Shown here piece after piece: positions 54,672-62,959 of a DNA stretch of 64,000 bases (positions are counted from its first letter, which is position 1; each line of letters begins with the position of its first letter). The position numbers and the translations under genes are program-made. Origin of the DNA: an uncultured Pseudomonas sp. (GTDB taxonomy: Bacteria; Pseudomonadota; Gammaproteobacteria; Pseudomonadales; Pseudomonadaceae); contig NZ_OX044366.1 of assembly GCF_943846705.1 (NCBI RefSeq), forward strand, positions 2,294,001 through 2,358,000. Reading direction: 5' to 3'. The notes under the pieces were generated by a model. The model worked only from the letters and a program-made list of their open reading frames with translations. It did not search any database and had not been told where the DNA came from.

Positions 54672-55796
54672 ATGTTGCCGACCCGACTGAATTCCATCCA
54701 TGAAGTGGCCGCCCGCCAGTGGGATGACCTACTGACTGAGGCGCAGCCGTTTTTGCGCCATGCTTTTCTTTCGACGCTGGAGGACAGCGGCAGCGTCGGT
54801 GGGCGCAGCGGCTGGCAGCCGGCGCATGCGGCTCTATTCGGCGAGCAGGGCCAACTGCAGGCAGCCATGCCGGGTTATCTGAAAAGCCATTCCTACGGCG
54901 AGTACGTGTTTGACCACGGCTGGGCGGATGCCTGCCACCGCGCCGGGATCGACTATTACCCCAAGCTGCTCGGCGCGATTCCCTTTTCCCCGGTAACCGG
55001 TCAACGGTTACTCGGCGCACCGCAGGCGGCTGGGCAGTTGCTCGATGAGTTGACCGGTAGCCTGGCGTCGCAGGGTTTATCGAGCCTGCATATCAACTTC
55101 ACCACTGAGGCCGAAAATGCCCTGCTAGAAGGGCGCGAGGGCTGGTTGCAGCGCCTGGGCTGTCAGTACCACTGGCACAACCGCGGCTATCGGGATTTTC
55201 AGGACTTTCTCGACCTGCTCAGTTCACGCAAGCGCAAGCAGATGCGCAAGGAGCGTGAGCAGGTGGCGGGGCAGGGTATCGAGTTTGAGTGGCGTGAAGG
55301 TCATCAGCTGAGCGAGCTGGAGTGGGACTTTGTCTATCTGTGCTACGCCAACACCTACCGCGTGCGCGGCCAGTCGCCTTACCTGACGCGAACGTTTTTC
55401 AGCCTGCTGGCCGAACGTATGCCGCAGATGATCCGCGTGGTGTTCGCGCATCAAGCCGGCAGGCCGGTGGCCATGGCTTTTAGTCTGATCGGCGGCGATA
55501 GCCTATATGGGCGTTACTGGGGCTGTTTGGCCGAGTTTGACCGGCTGCATTTTGAGACCTGCTTCTATCAGGGCATGGATTACGCCATTGCCAATGGTCT
55601 GCAGCGTTTCGATGCGGGGGCGCAGGGTGAGCACAAGCTGATTCGCGGCTTCGAGCCGGTGATCACTCACTCCTGGCACTACCTCTGTCATCCCGGCCTG
55701 CGCGCGGCCGTGGCGAACTTCCTCGCCGAAGAGCAACTGGGCGTGCGCGACTATGCCGCACAGGCCCGCACGCAGTTGCCGTATCGGGCTGGATAG
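54672..55796 (+). CDS. DUF482 / FemAB-like GNAT-fold acyltransferase
   Basis: This 374-residue protein matches the DUF482 (PF04339, peptidoglycan biosynthesis/recognition) family: FLRHAFLSTLEDSGSVGGRS, GWQPAHAALF, SYGEYVFDHGWADA, LSSRKRKQMRKEREQ, RGQSPYLTRTFFSLLAERMP and FDAGAQGEHKLIRGFEP. The fold is two GNAT-like domains, related to FemAB aminoacyl-transferases. No signal peptide is present, so it is cytoplasmic. The substrate is unknown. A TTG six bases upstream is an alternative start. Confidence 0.85.
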   Translation: MLPTRLNSIHEVAARQWDDLLTEAQPFLRHAFLSTLEDSGSVGGRSGWQPAHAALFGEQGQLQAAMPGYLKSHSYGEYVFDHGWADACHRAGIDYYPKLLGAIPFSPVTGQRLLGAPQAAGQLLDELTGSLASQGLSSLHINFTTEAENALLEGREGWLQRLGCQYHWHNRGYRDFQDFLDLLSSRKRKQMRKEREQVAGQGIEFEWREGHQLSELEWDFVYLCYANTYRVRGQSPYLTRTFFSLLAERMPQMIRVVFAHQAGRPVAMAFSLIGGDSLYGRYWGCLAEFDRLHFETCFYQGMDYAIANGLQRFDAGAQGEHKLIRGFEPVITHSWHYLCHPGLRAAVANFLAEEQLGVRDYAAQARTQLPYRAG

Positions 55797-55820
55797 GCCG
55801 GCTATCCAGCCCGGGCGCGG

Positions 55821-56375
55821 TTAGAGGCGTTTGGCGGCGGTGATCAGCACCGGCTGGCGCGGTACGTTCTGATGGCCGCCAGTGGTGGCGGTGGGCACTT
55901 GGGCGATCTTGTCGACCACATCCATGCCACGGGTTACCTGGCCAAAGACCGCGTAACCAAAGTCACGCGAGCCGTGATCGAGGAAGGCGTTGTCTTTGTG
56001 GTTGATAAAGAACTGACTGGTGGCGGAGTCGCGCACCTGAGTGCGGGCCATGGCCAGGGTGCCGCGCACGTTGTGCAGGCCATTGTCGGCTTCGTTCTTG
56101 ATCGGTGCCTGGGTGTCTTTTTGCTGCATGTCGGCATCGAAGCCGCCGCCTTGCACCATAAAGCCTGGAATTACCCGGTGGAACTGGGTGCCGGCGTAAT
56201 AGCCGCTGTCTACATAGCTGAGGAAGTTGGCGGTGCTGATCGGGGCTTTCTCGGCGTTGAGTTCGATCTCGATTTCACCAAGGCTGGTGGTCAGCAGCAC
56301 CTTGGGGTTTTCCGCCGCCAGCAGGCTACCGGCAAACAACACAGAACAAGCGGCGAGGGTGAGTTTTTTCAACAT
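55821..56375 (-). CDS. ppiA: Periplasmic peptidyl-prolyl cis-trans isomerase A (cyclophilin)
   Basis: This 184-residue cyclophilin has a signal peptide (MLKKLTLAACSVLFAGSLLA). The active-site residues are present in FHRVIPGFMVQGGGF and ALAMART-type MARTQVRDSATSQFFIN. It speeds proline isomerisation in the periplasm. The start overlaps the stop of the upstream hydrolase gene by 7 bp, so the two are translationally coupled or at least co-transcribed. Confidence 0.94.
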   Translation of the reverse strand: MLKKLTLAACSVLFAGSLLAAENPKVLLTTSLGEIEIELNAEKAPISTANFLSYVDSGYYAGTQFHRVIPGFMVQGGGFDADMQQKDTQAPIKNEADNGLHNVRGTLAMARTQVRDSATSQFFINHKDNAFLDHGSRDFGYAVFGQVTRGMDVVDKIAQVPTATTGGHQNVPRQPVLITAAKRL

Positions 56376-57199
56376 GCGTGGGCGTCCTTATTGGGGGAGG
56401 GCTGTGTGGCGGCTTGCTCGACTTCACTGAGGAAGGCCAGCAAGCTGCTATTGAACTGTCCGGGTTGGTCCAGCGGTGTGGCATGGCGCGAGTCGTTGAT
56501 CACCAGCAGGTGCGCGTTGGGCATTTCGTCGACATAGGCCTGCTTCTGCGCCACCGGGGTGTAATCGCGATCGGCACTGATCACCAGGGTCGGACAGCTG
56601 ATCCGGCTCAGACGTTCCCGCACGCCCCAGCCGATGATGGCATCCAGGCTGGCAAGGTACGCGCGCTTGTCGTTTTGCGGCCAGCGCTGAAGGATTTTCT
56701 GCCGCAGTTCGGCCTGCTCCGGTTTAGGGAACAGCAGTTTGCCCAACGCTTTGGCAATCGTGTCGAGGCTGAGCAGGCGCGACAGGCTCCAGCGTTTAGC
56801 TATTTCGATATAGTCGCGTGGGCTTTTCGCCTTAACCTCGGGGCCACTGTTGACGATGCACAGGCTCTTTAGCAGCTCGGGGCGATCCACGCCGAGCTGG
56901 AAGCCGATCATCCCGCCCATGGAAATGCCCACCAGGTGCACCTGGGCAAGCTGCAGGTGCTCGATCAGCGCGCCAACATCTTCGGCAAAGCCAGCGATGC
57001 TGTAGCGCTCGCGGGGTTTATCCGAGCGGCCATGGCCACGCACATCCAGAACGATCACCCGGTAGTGGCGTGCCAGTTCGGGGATCTGGTACTCCCAGTC
57101 GCGGGTGCTTGAGCCCAGGCCGTGGACCAGCAGCACCGGTGCGCCGTGGCCATATTCTTCGTAATGCAGCTGGCAACCGTCGTAATCGAAAAATGACAT
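56369..57199 (-). CDS. Alpha/beta-fold hydrolase
   Basis: This 276-residue cytoplasmic hydrolase has the oxyanion-hole motif LVHGLGSSTRDW, the nucleophile elbow GISMGGMIG, the acid position ISADRDYTP and a histidine in NDSRHATPLDQP. These are typical of the serine triad. It resembles 3-oxoadipate enol-lactonase-like hydrolases, but no catabolic genes surround it, so the substrate is open. It is read with ppiA downstream and with a LysR gene just upstream on the same strand. Confidence 0.87.
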   Translation of the reverse strand: MSFFDYDGCQLHYEEYGHGAPVLLVHGLGSSTRDWEYQIPELARHYRVIVLDVRGHGRSDKPRERYSIAGFAEDVGALIEHLQLAQVHLVGISMGGMIGFQLGVDRPELLKSLCIVNSGPEVKAKSPRDYIEIAKRWSLSRLLSLDTIAKALGKLLFPKPEQAELRQKILQRWPQNDKRAYLASLDAIIGWGVRERLSRISCPTLVISADRDYTPVAQKQAYVDEMPNAHLLVINDSRHATPLDQPGQFNSSLLAFLSEVEQAATQPSPNKDAHAC

Positions 57200-57212
57200 C
57201 TACAGGTTCCTC

Positions 57213-58139
57213 TCAAGCGGAGGGCAGGGGCGCAGCAAAGGCTGCGTTTAAAGGGGCGGCATCGAAGCGTTGGATCAGCTCAACCAAAATCTGCGTGGCC
57301 GGACCCAAGGGGGTGTCTTTGTTCGAGTACAGGTAGAACAGCGGGTTGCGGCTGCCGCCTTGCTCCAGCGGCAGGGGCTTGAGCAGGCCATCCGTGAGCT
57401 CGCGCTCGATCAGGTGGCGCGGCAACCAGGCAAAGCCCAGGCCGTTGCTGACAAAGGTGGCGGCGGTGGCCAGGCTGCCGACCGTCCAGCGTTGTTCTGC
57501 ACCGAGCCAGCCGACATCACGTGGCTGCTGGCGGCCGGAGTCGCGGATCACCACCTGCATCTGGGTTTCCAGATCCTGAAAGGTGACTGTCCGCTGCAGG
57601 CGGTGCAGCGGGTGATCGGGATGGGCCACGGCGACAAACTCCACCGTGCTCATTTCGGCGCCGAGGAAGCCGGGAATGCTCAGCGCACTGATGGCCAGGT
57701 CGGCGGTGCCTTCCTTTATCACCTCCTCCACGCCGGACAGCACTTCCTCGCGCAGGCGCACCCGGCAGCCACGGCTTTGCGGCATAAAGGCGGTCAGCGC
57801 CCGCACCAGGCGTGCATTGGGGTAAGCGGCATCCACCACCAGGCGCACCTCGGCTTCCCAGCCCTGTTCCATATGGTGGGCCAGGTCTTCCAGCTGGCTG
57901 GCTTGTTTGACCAGTTGCCGCGAGCGCCGCAGCAGCACGTCACCGGCTTCGGTGAGCACGGCTTTGCGCCCGTCGATGCGCAGCAGCGGCACACCCAGTT
58001 GCTCCTGCATGCGCGCCACGGTGTAGCTGACCGAGGACTGTGAGCGATGGAGGACTTCAGCCGCCTGGGCAAAGCCACCGTGATCGACCACTGCCTGCAG
58101 GGTGCGCCATTGATCGAGGGTTACGCGGGGGGCTTTCAT
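57213..58139 (-). CDS. LysR family transcriptional regulator
   Basis: This 308-residue protein has an N-terminal winged helix-turn-helix (LDQWRTLQAVVDHGGFAQAA, LHRSQSSVSYTVARMQEQLG) and a C-terminal periplasmic-binding-like effector domain. ATG 58139 gives MKAPRVTLDQW; an ATG 45 bp upstream is less likely. It is divergent from a small secreted-protein gene and ends 13 bp before the hydrolase gene on its own strand. The effector is unknown. Confidence 0.9.
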   Translation of the reverse strand: MKAPRVTLDQWRTLQAVVDHGGFAQAAEVLHRSQSSVSYTVARMQEQLGVPLLRIDGRKAVLTEAGDVLLRRSRQLVKQASQLEDLAHHMEQGWEAEVRLVVDAAYPNARLVRALTAFMPQSRGCRVRLREEVLSGVEEVIKEGTADLAISALSIPGFLGAEMSTVEFVAVAHPDHPLHRLQRTVTFQDLETQMQVVIRDSGRQQPRDVGWLGAEQRWTVGSLATAATFVSNGLGFAWLPRHLIERELTDGLLKPLPLEQGGSRNPLFYLYSNKDTPLGPATQILVELIQRFDAAPLNAAFAAPLPSA

Positions 58140-58227
58140 ATTCGGTTCCTGTACGCACTCAAGTTCTAGGGTGCAAATGCTCACTCAATCAACCTAAACT
58201 GGCCTCCTTTTTCCGGAGACTGCCCTG

Positions 58228-58542
58228 ATGAAAAAGCTCTGTTGCGCGCTGCTGGCCTGCTTGCCGTTGACTGCGATGGCCTACCCGATTGAGGTGGAGA
58301 AACAACTCAACGGTGCTGAAGTATCGGCCAGTACCCAGGAAATCGACCACAACATAGGCGGCGTCCAGCTGTACAACTATGGCCGCAGCGATGCCAAGTG
58401 CACGGCGATGTTTCGTAATGGCCCAGAAGCGCCACGTACCCGTAAAGTCAGTCTGGCTGCCGGTGAAAGCGGCAACTTGGCGGTGAAGTTCAGCCGTAGC
58501 ATCATCAAGTTGCGCGTCAAGCTGACCTGCGAGCTGTCGTAG
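58228..58542 (+). CDS. Small secreted protein, hypothetical
   Basis: This 104-residue protein has a clear signal peptide (MKKLCCALLACLPLTAMA). The mature part is small and beta-like with two cysteines (SDAKCTAMF, KLTCELS), which may form a disulfide. I recall homologues in Pseudomonas labelled '3-phosphoglycerate kinase', but nothing in this sequence supports that. It is divergent from the LysR gene. Confidence 0.75.
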   Translation: MKKLCCALLACLPLTAMAYPIEVEKQLNGAEVSASTQEIDHNIGGVQLYNYGRSDAKCTAMFRNGPEAPRTRKVSLAAGESGNLAVKFSRSIIKLRVKLTCELS

Positions 58543-58693
58543 CCTGCGCTTTGTCTTTGAGACTAAGTGCTGATCGGCTATAAATCAATTTATTCGATTT
58601 GTTTGTGCGATTTTTTGCGCTTTTTAATCGATTTGCTAGCTTCTATTCTTTGCCCATCGACACTTCAGTCGTCTCTTCGGTGGAGCAAACAAC

Positions 58694-59293
58694 ATGGCAA
58701 ACGTCCTCGTAATCGAAAGCAGTGCCCGTCAACAAGGTTCGGTTTCGCGCCAGCTGACTGAACAGTTTATTGCCTCCTGGCAGGCCACCCATCCCGCGGA
58801 TCAGATCAAGGTGCGTGACCTCGCGGTTGAGCAGGTACCGCATTTGGATGCCAATTTGCTGGGCGGCTGGATGACCCCGGCTGAGCAACAAAGCGCAGCC
58901 GAACAGGCTGCTCTGGCGCTGTCCAATCGCTTGACTGACGAGTTGCTGGACGCCGATGTGCTGGTGTTGGCTGCGCCGATGTACAACTTCGCCATCCCCA
59001 GCACCCTGAAAGCCTGGCTGGATCACGTGCTGCGTGCCGGGGTGACCTTCAAGTACACGGACGCTGGCCCACAAGGCCTGCTCAGCGGCAAGCGCGCCTT
59101 TGTCCTGACCGCCCGTGGCGGCATTTACGCGGGTAGCAATCAGGATCATCAGGAACCGTATTTGCGCCAGGCGCTGGCCTTTGTCGGCATCCACGATGTC
59201 AGCTTTATCCACGCCGAAGGTCTCAACCTGGGCGGCGAGTTTATGGAAAAAGGCGTGAGCCAGGCCAAGGCGCAATTGGCTCAAGCGATCTGA
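58694..59293 (+). CDS. azoR: FMN-dependent NADH-azoreductase
   Basis: This 199-residue flavodoxin-fold oxidoreductase has the AzoR start (ANVLVIESSARQQGSVSRQL), the FMN loop AAPMYNFAIPSTLKAWLDHV and the TARGGIYAG stretch. It reduces azo bonds and quinones by two electrons. Its AT-rich upstream region contains the inverted repeat AAATC-N9-GATTT at about 58580-58600, a possible regulator site. It ends at a double hairpin. Confidence 0.93.
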   Translation: MANVLVIESSARQQGSVSRQLTEQFIASWQATHPADQIKVRDLAVEQVPHLDANLLGGWMTPAEQQSAAEQAALALSNRLTDELLDADVLVLAAPMYNFAIPSTLKAWLDHVLRAGVTFKYTDAGPQGLLSGKRAFVLTARGGIYAGSNQDHQEPYLRQALAFVGIHDVSFIHAEGLNLGGEFMEKGVSQAKAQLAQAI

Positions 59294-59345
59294 TTTGTCC
59301 GCTGCATCCTGCTCCCCAGGCGTCTGCTACGCCTGGGCTCATCTC

Positions 59346-59374
59346 CCCGCACGGCTGCTACCGTGCGGGTTTTT
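59346..59374 (+). terminator. Rho-independent terminator after azoR
   Basis: CCCGCACGG pairs with CCGTGCGGG and runs into T5. A second hairpin (CCCAGGCGT/ACGCCTGGG, about 59315-59336) lies just before it. Confidence 0.93.
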
Positions 59375-59535
59375 CATGTGTCGCGTTGCCACCTGCGAGC
59401 CGTTCTTGCACGCGCTAGAGCAGGTGCCCCGAGCTTTTTTAGACGCCAGCGGGTAAGGTCGCGGCCGTGTTGCTTGCTGTGGTCTTAACTACAGGCGAGG
59501 CAATGTGTTGAGGTCTGAATGAGTAGGGTGATGTG

Positions 59536-60444
59536 ATGCAACTGTCTGGGCGTGGTGTAACGCTGTCGATTATCGCCTCGGTGCTGTTTGCCTTGGTGCC
59601 TGGCTATGTACAGCTATTGGCTCCGCTCGATGGCCTGCAGGTGTTTGCCCAGCGGGTGCTGTGGTCGTTGCCGGCGGTGCTGTTGCTGGTGACCGTGTCG
59701 CGGCAATGGCCGCTGTTGCTGGCCGCCTGTGGGCGACTGCGCCGCGAGCCGCTGCTGCTGGCGAGCCTACCGGTGGCGGCGCTGCTAATGGGCATTCAGT
59801 GGGCACTGTTCGTCTGGGCACCGCTGTCTGGGCGCATGCTGGAGGTGTCGCTGGGGTATTTCCTCCTGCCACTGGTCATGGTGCTGGCCGGCCGGGTGTT
59901 CTATGGCGAGCGGTTGCGGCCGTTGCAACGCTTGGCGGTGTTCAGCGCCTTGCTCGGCGTCGCCCATGAACTGTGGCTGACCCAGGCGTTTTCCTGGGTG
60001 GTGATGGTCACGGCGCTGGGCTATCCGCCGTATTTCATGTTGCGCCGCTGGATGCGTCTGGATTCTCTGTCTGGGTTTGTTCTAGAGATGCTGTTTATGG
60101 CTCCGGTGGCGATCTACATAATTGTGCAGTGGGGGCCGCCAGAGTTGTTCAGTCAAACCCCGCAGTTGTTGTGGCTGTTGGCCGGCCTGGGCCTGCTCAG
60201 CGCATTGGCGTTTGCCGCGATGATGGCGGCCAGCCGGTTGCTGCCGATGGGGCTGTTCGGCATCCTCAGTTATGTCGAGCCGGTGCTGCTGTTTTTGGTT
60301 GCGCTGCTGTTTCTCGGTGAGCATTTTGATAGCGCGCAATGGCTGACCTATCTGCCGATCTGGCTGGCCGTGTTGTTGGTGGGCTGGGATAGCGGCCGGC
60401 TGCTGATCAAGCAGCGGCGGCGTATCGCCTTTACTGAGCAATAG
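59536..60444 (+). CDS. rarD: RarD-type EamA family permease
   Basis: This 302-residue protein has ten predicted membrane helices in two EamA repeats and matches RarD (FALVPGYVQLLAPLDGLQVF, RVLWSLPAVLLLV, LSYVEPVLLFLVALLFLGE). RarD homologues are associated with chloramphenicol sensitivity, but physiological substrates are not known. ATG 59536 is chosen over the adjacent GTG. It converges with the CigR-like gene, leaving 7 bp between stops. Confidence 0.87.
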   Translation: MQLSGRGVTLSIIASVLFALVPGYVQLLAPLDGLQVFAQRVLWSLPAVLLLVTVSRQWPLLLAACGRLRREPLLLASLPVAALLMGIQWALFVWAPLSGRMLEVSLGYFLLPLVMVLAGRVFYGERLRPLQRLAVFSALLGVAHELWLTQAFSWVVMVTALGYPPYFMLRRWMRLDSLSGFVLEMLFMAPVAIYIIVQWGPPELFSQTPQLLWLLAGLGLLSALAFAAMMAASRLLPMGLFGILSYVEPVLLFLVALLFLGEHFDSAQWLTYLPIWLAVLLVGWDSGRLLIKQRRRIAFTEQ

Positions 60445-60451
60445 GCCTTGC

Positions 60452-60868
60452 TCAGTCCAGTACGTTGCGCAACACCTCGTAAATGATGCCCGTGGTAATG
60501 GCCACCAGCACCACGTCAGTGCCCATTTGTTTCCACTCATAGCCGTCATAGCGCGGCAGTTGGCCAAGTAGCCGTCTGTCGAAGTTTTTCGCAATGCCGG
60601 GTGGCAGCGGTTTACCACGGGCCAGGTTCTTGGCAATGCCGGGTGGTAAGGCGCGGGTTGGGCCAATCAGGTTGCGATTCTCGCCAAGCACGATACGCAC
60701 CCGACCGATATCAATTGACGGGCCATTGACGTTAACGCTGATGTCACTGTGCGAGTTGCCACCCTGTTTGCCCGGATGGTCATGTTTTGGGGCGGCAATA
60801 CTGCTTTGCATGGCGAGTGTAAGTGCCAGCGTAGAGCTGATTAGCAAGGTTTTATCAAGGTTGCGCAT
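60452..60868 (-). CDS. CigR-like membrane protein with duplicated PPGIAKN motif
   Basis: This 138-residue protein has an N-terminal signal peptide or anchor (MRNLDKTLLISSTLALTLAM). A twice-repeated proline-rich motif (ALPPGIAKNLARGK, then LPPGIAKNFDRR) follows, and a C-terminal hydrophobic helix (TDVVLVAITTGIIYEVL). The PPGIAKN motif is that of the CigR family, first known as a Salmonella anti-virulence regulator. The ATG at 60868 follows GGAG by 8 bp. The function here is unknown. Confidence 0.75.
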   Translation of the reverse strand: MRNLDKTLLISSTLALTLAMQSSIAAPKHDHPGKQGGNSHSDISVNVNGPSIDIGRVRIVLGENRNLIGPTRALPPGIAKNLARGKPLPPGIAKNFDRRLLGQLPRYDGYEWKQMGTDVVLVAITTGIIYEVLRNVLD

Positions 60869-61041
60869 GAGGTGCTCCAAGACCGGCAAAAACGAATGAA
60901 CGGTCATTTTGAACGTTGAAGCGCCGCTTTGTTCAAGGGCTGCGGTCGCTTTATTGCGCTGAATATGCAAAGTCACTCGGCCTGCGGCCCGGAAAGCGGT
61001 AGGCTATGCGGCTGATTTTTGTTTTTCGTCGAGGTTATCCC

Positions 61042-62394
61042 GTGTTTTCCCAATTCGCCCTGCATGAACGCCTGCTTAAAGCCGTGGCTGCGCTGAACTT
61101 TGTCGAGCCCACCCCGGTGCAGCTGGCGGCCATTCCGCTGGCGCTGCAAGGAAAAGACCTGCGGGTAACCGCGCAAACCGGCAGCGGCAAAACTGCCGCC
61201 TTCGTGCTGCCCATGCTCAACCGCCTGCTCGGTGATGGTGCCTCCTCGCCGCGCATGAGCGTGCGCGCGATGATCCTGCTGCCAACCCGCGAGCTGGCGC
61301 AGCAGACCCTCAAGGAAGTCGAGCGTTTTGCCCAGTTCACCTTCCTCAAGGCCGGTCTGATCACTGGCGGCGAAGACTTCAAGGTGCAGGCGGCCATGCT
61401 GCGCCGGGTGGATATCCTGATCGGCACGCCGGGTCGTCTGATCGAACATGCCAACGCCGGCAACCTGCTGCTCGATGAAGTTGAAGTGCTGGTGCTCGAC
61501 GAAGCCGACCGCATGCTCGATATGGGCTTCAGCGAAGACGTGCAGCGGTTGTCCGAGCTGTGCAATGCCGAACGCCAGACCCTGCTGTTCTCTGCCACCA
61601 GTGGCGGTGCCGGCTTGCGCGAGGTGGTTGGCAAGGTGCTGAAAGAGCCAGAGCATTTGCAGCTCAACCGCGTTAGCCAGCTCAATGAAGGCACCCGTCA
61701 GCAGATCATCACCGCCGACCACAACCATCATAAAGAGCGTCTGGTCGACTGGCTGCTGGCCAACGAAACCTACGGAAAAGCGATCATCTTCACCAACACC
61801 CGCGTCCAGGCTGACCGTCTGTACGGCAAGCTGGTGGCCAAGGAATACAAGGTGTTCGTGCTGCACGGTGAGAAGGATCAGAAGGACCGCAAGCTGGCCA
61901 TCGATCGCCTTAAGCAGGGCGCGGTGAAGATTCTGGTGGCCACCGACGTCGCCGCGCGTGGTCTGGACGTTGACGGTCTGGACTTGGTGATCAACTTCGA
62001 TATGCCGCGCTCCGGCGACGAATACGTGCACCGCATCGGCCGTACCGGCCGTGCCGGCGCCGAAGGTCTGGCGATTTCGCTGATCTGCCATAACGACTGG
62101 GCGCTGATGTCGAGCATCGAACGCTACCTCAAGCAGCGTTTCGAGCGCCGTAATATCAAGGACATCAAGGGCATCTACCAGGGCCCGAAAAACCTCAAGG
62201 CATCTGGCAAGGCTGTCGGGCCGAAGAAGAAAAAGATCGACCCGAAAACCGGCAAGAAAATTGTCGCGAAAAAGCCGGTCGCCAAGGCGCCGAGCAAGCG
62301 CAACACCATCAACAAACCCAAGGCTGATGCCCCGACGCTGGTCAGCCAGGACGGCCTGGCACCGTTGAAGCGCCGCACGCCAGCCGCCGAGTAA
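61042..62394 (+). CDS. DEAD-box ATP-dependent RNA helicase
   Basis: This 450-residue helicase has the Q motif (FVEPTPVQLAAIP), Walker A AQTGSGKTAAFVLP, PTRELAQQ, GTPGRLIE, Walker B LDEADRMLDMGF, SAT, ATDVAARGLDVDGLDLV and HRIGRTGRAG. The C-terminal tail (about 385-450) is lysine-rich and disordered, probably for RNA binding. It resembles SrmB/RhlE-type enzymes, but the specific subgroup is not clear. The GTG at 61042, with GAGG 8 bp upstream, gives the family start MFSQFALHERLLKAV. Confidence 0.94.
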   Translation: MFSQFALHERLLKAVAALNFVEPTPVQLAAIPLALQGKDLRVTAQTGSGKTAAFVLPMLNRLLGDGASSPRMSVRAMILLPTRELAQQTLKEVERFAQFTFLKAGLITGGEDFKVQAAMLRRVDILIGTPGRLIEHANAGNLLLDEVEVLVLDEADRMLDMGFSEDVQRLSELCNAERQTLLFSATSGGAGLREVVGKVLKEPEHLQLNRVSQLNEGTRQQIITADHNHHKERLVDWLLANETYGKAIIFTNTRVQADRLYGKLVAKEYKVFVLHGEKDQKDRKLAIDRLKQGAVKILVATDVAARGLDVDGLDLVINFDMPRSGDEYVHRIGRTGRAGAEGLAISLICHNDWALMSSIERYLKQRFERRNIKDIKGIYQGPKNLKASGKAVGPKKKKIDPKTGKKIVAKKPVAKAPSKRNTINKPKADAPTLVSQDGLAPLKRRTPAAE

Positions 62395-62398
62395 CACC

Positions 62399-62923
62399 AT
62401 GGCGCGCTGGCTGTGTTGGCTTGCTGCGCTGTTTATAGTCGCGCAAGCCCAAGGCGCGGGCGCGGTGCACCAATGTATGCAGGCTGACGGGGTGATGCTT
62501 TACACCGACCAGCCGTGCAGCATTGCGCAGAGCAACCTGGCCTTGAGTATCAGTCACTACGCCAGTTATCCCTTTTGGCTGCAGGGCGTTGCGCCGCTCT
62601 GGCACGAGCGCTTGCAGCCGCTATTGCTGAGCGTCGAGCTGTTGCCACTGCTGGCGGCGGTCTACGGGCTGATGAGTCTGGTCTGCTTCTTCGCTTACTA
62701 CCGCGACAAGCAATTCGCGATTAAGGGCCGGCAGCGCACGCCCGAGGCGCGTCTGCACCTGTATGAAGTGTTGGGTGGCTGGCCAGGTGGTTTGCTGGCG
62801 CAGCGCTTGATTCGACACAAGAACCGCAAGCTGAGCTATCAACTGGTGTTCTGGTTGATCGTCTTGCTGCACGTGGCCCTGGCTGGGCTGCTGTGGTGGG
62901 TGAATGCGCCGCTCATAGGTTGA
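62399..62923 (+). CDS. DUF1294 membrane protein with DUF4124-like N-terminal segment
   Basis: This 174-residue protein has a signal peptide (MARWLCWLAALFIVAQAQGA), a short periplasmic stretch with a C-x-A-D-G...T-D-x-P-C pattern (VHQCMQADGVMLYTDQPCS) like DUF4124, then membrane helices around a DUF1294 segment (YYRDKQFAIKGRQRTPE, LGGWPGGLLAQRLIRHKNRK). Its start is 4 bp after the helicase stop, so it is probably co-transcribed. Its role is unknown. Confidence 0.82.
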   Translation: MARWLCWLAALFIVAQAQGAGAVHQCMQADGVMLYTDQPCSIAQSNLALSISHYASYPFWLQGVAPLWHERLQPLLLSVELLPLLAAVYGLMSLVCFFAYYRDKQFAIKGRQRTPEARLHLYEVLGGWPGGLLAQRLIRHKNRKLSYQLVFWLIVLLHVALAGLLWWVNAPLIG

Positions 62924-62959
62924 GCGGCGGCGGACTACCCGCCGTCGCTCAACAGGGGC

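Noticed and set aside
60973..62400. Minus-strand frame of 475 codons opposite the DEAD-box helicase
   Set aside because: Antisense to a gene with all helicase motifs; no domain or ribosome site of its own.
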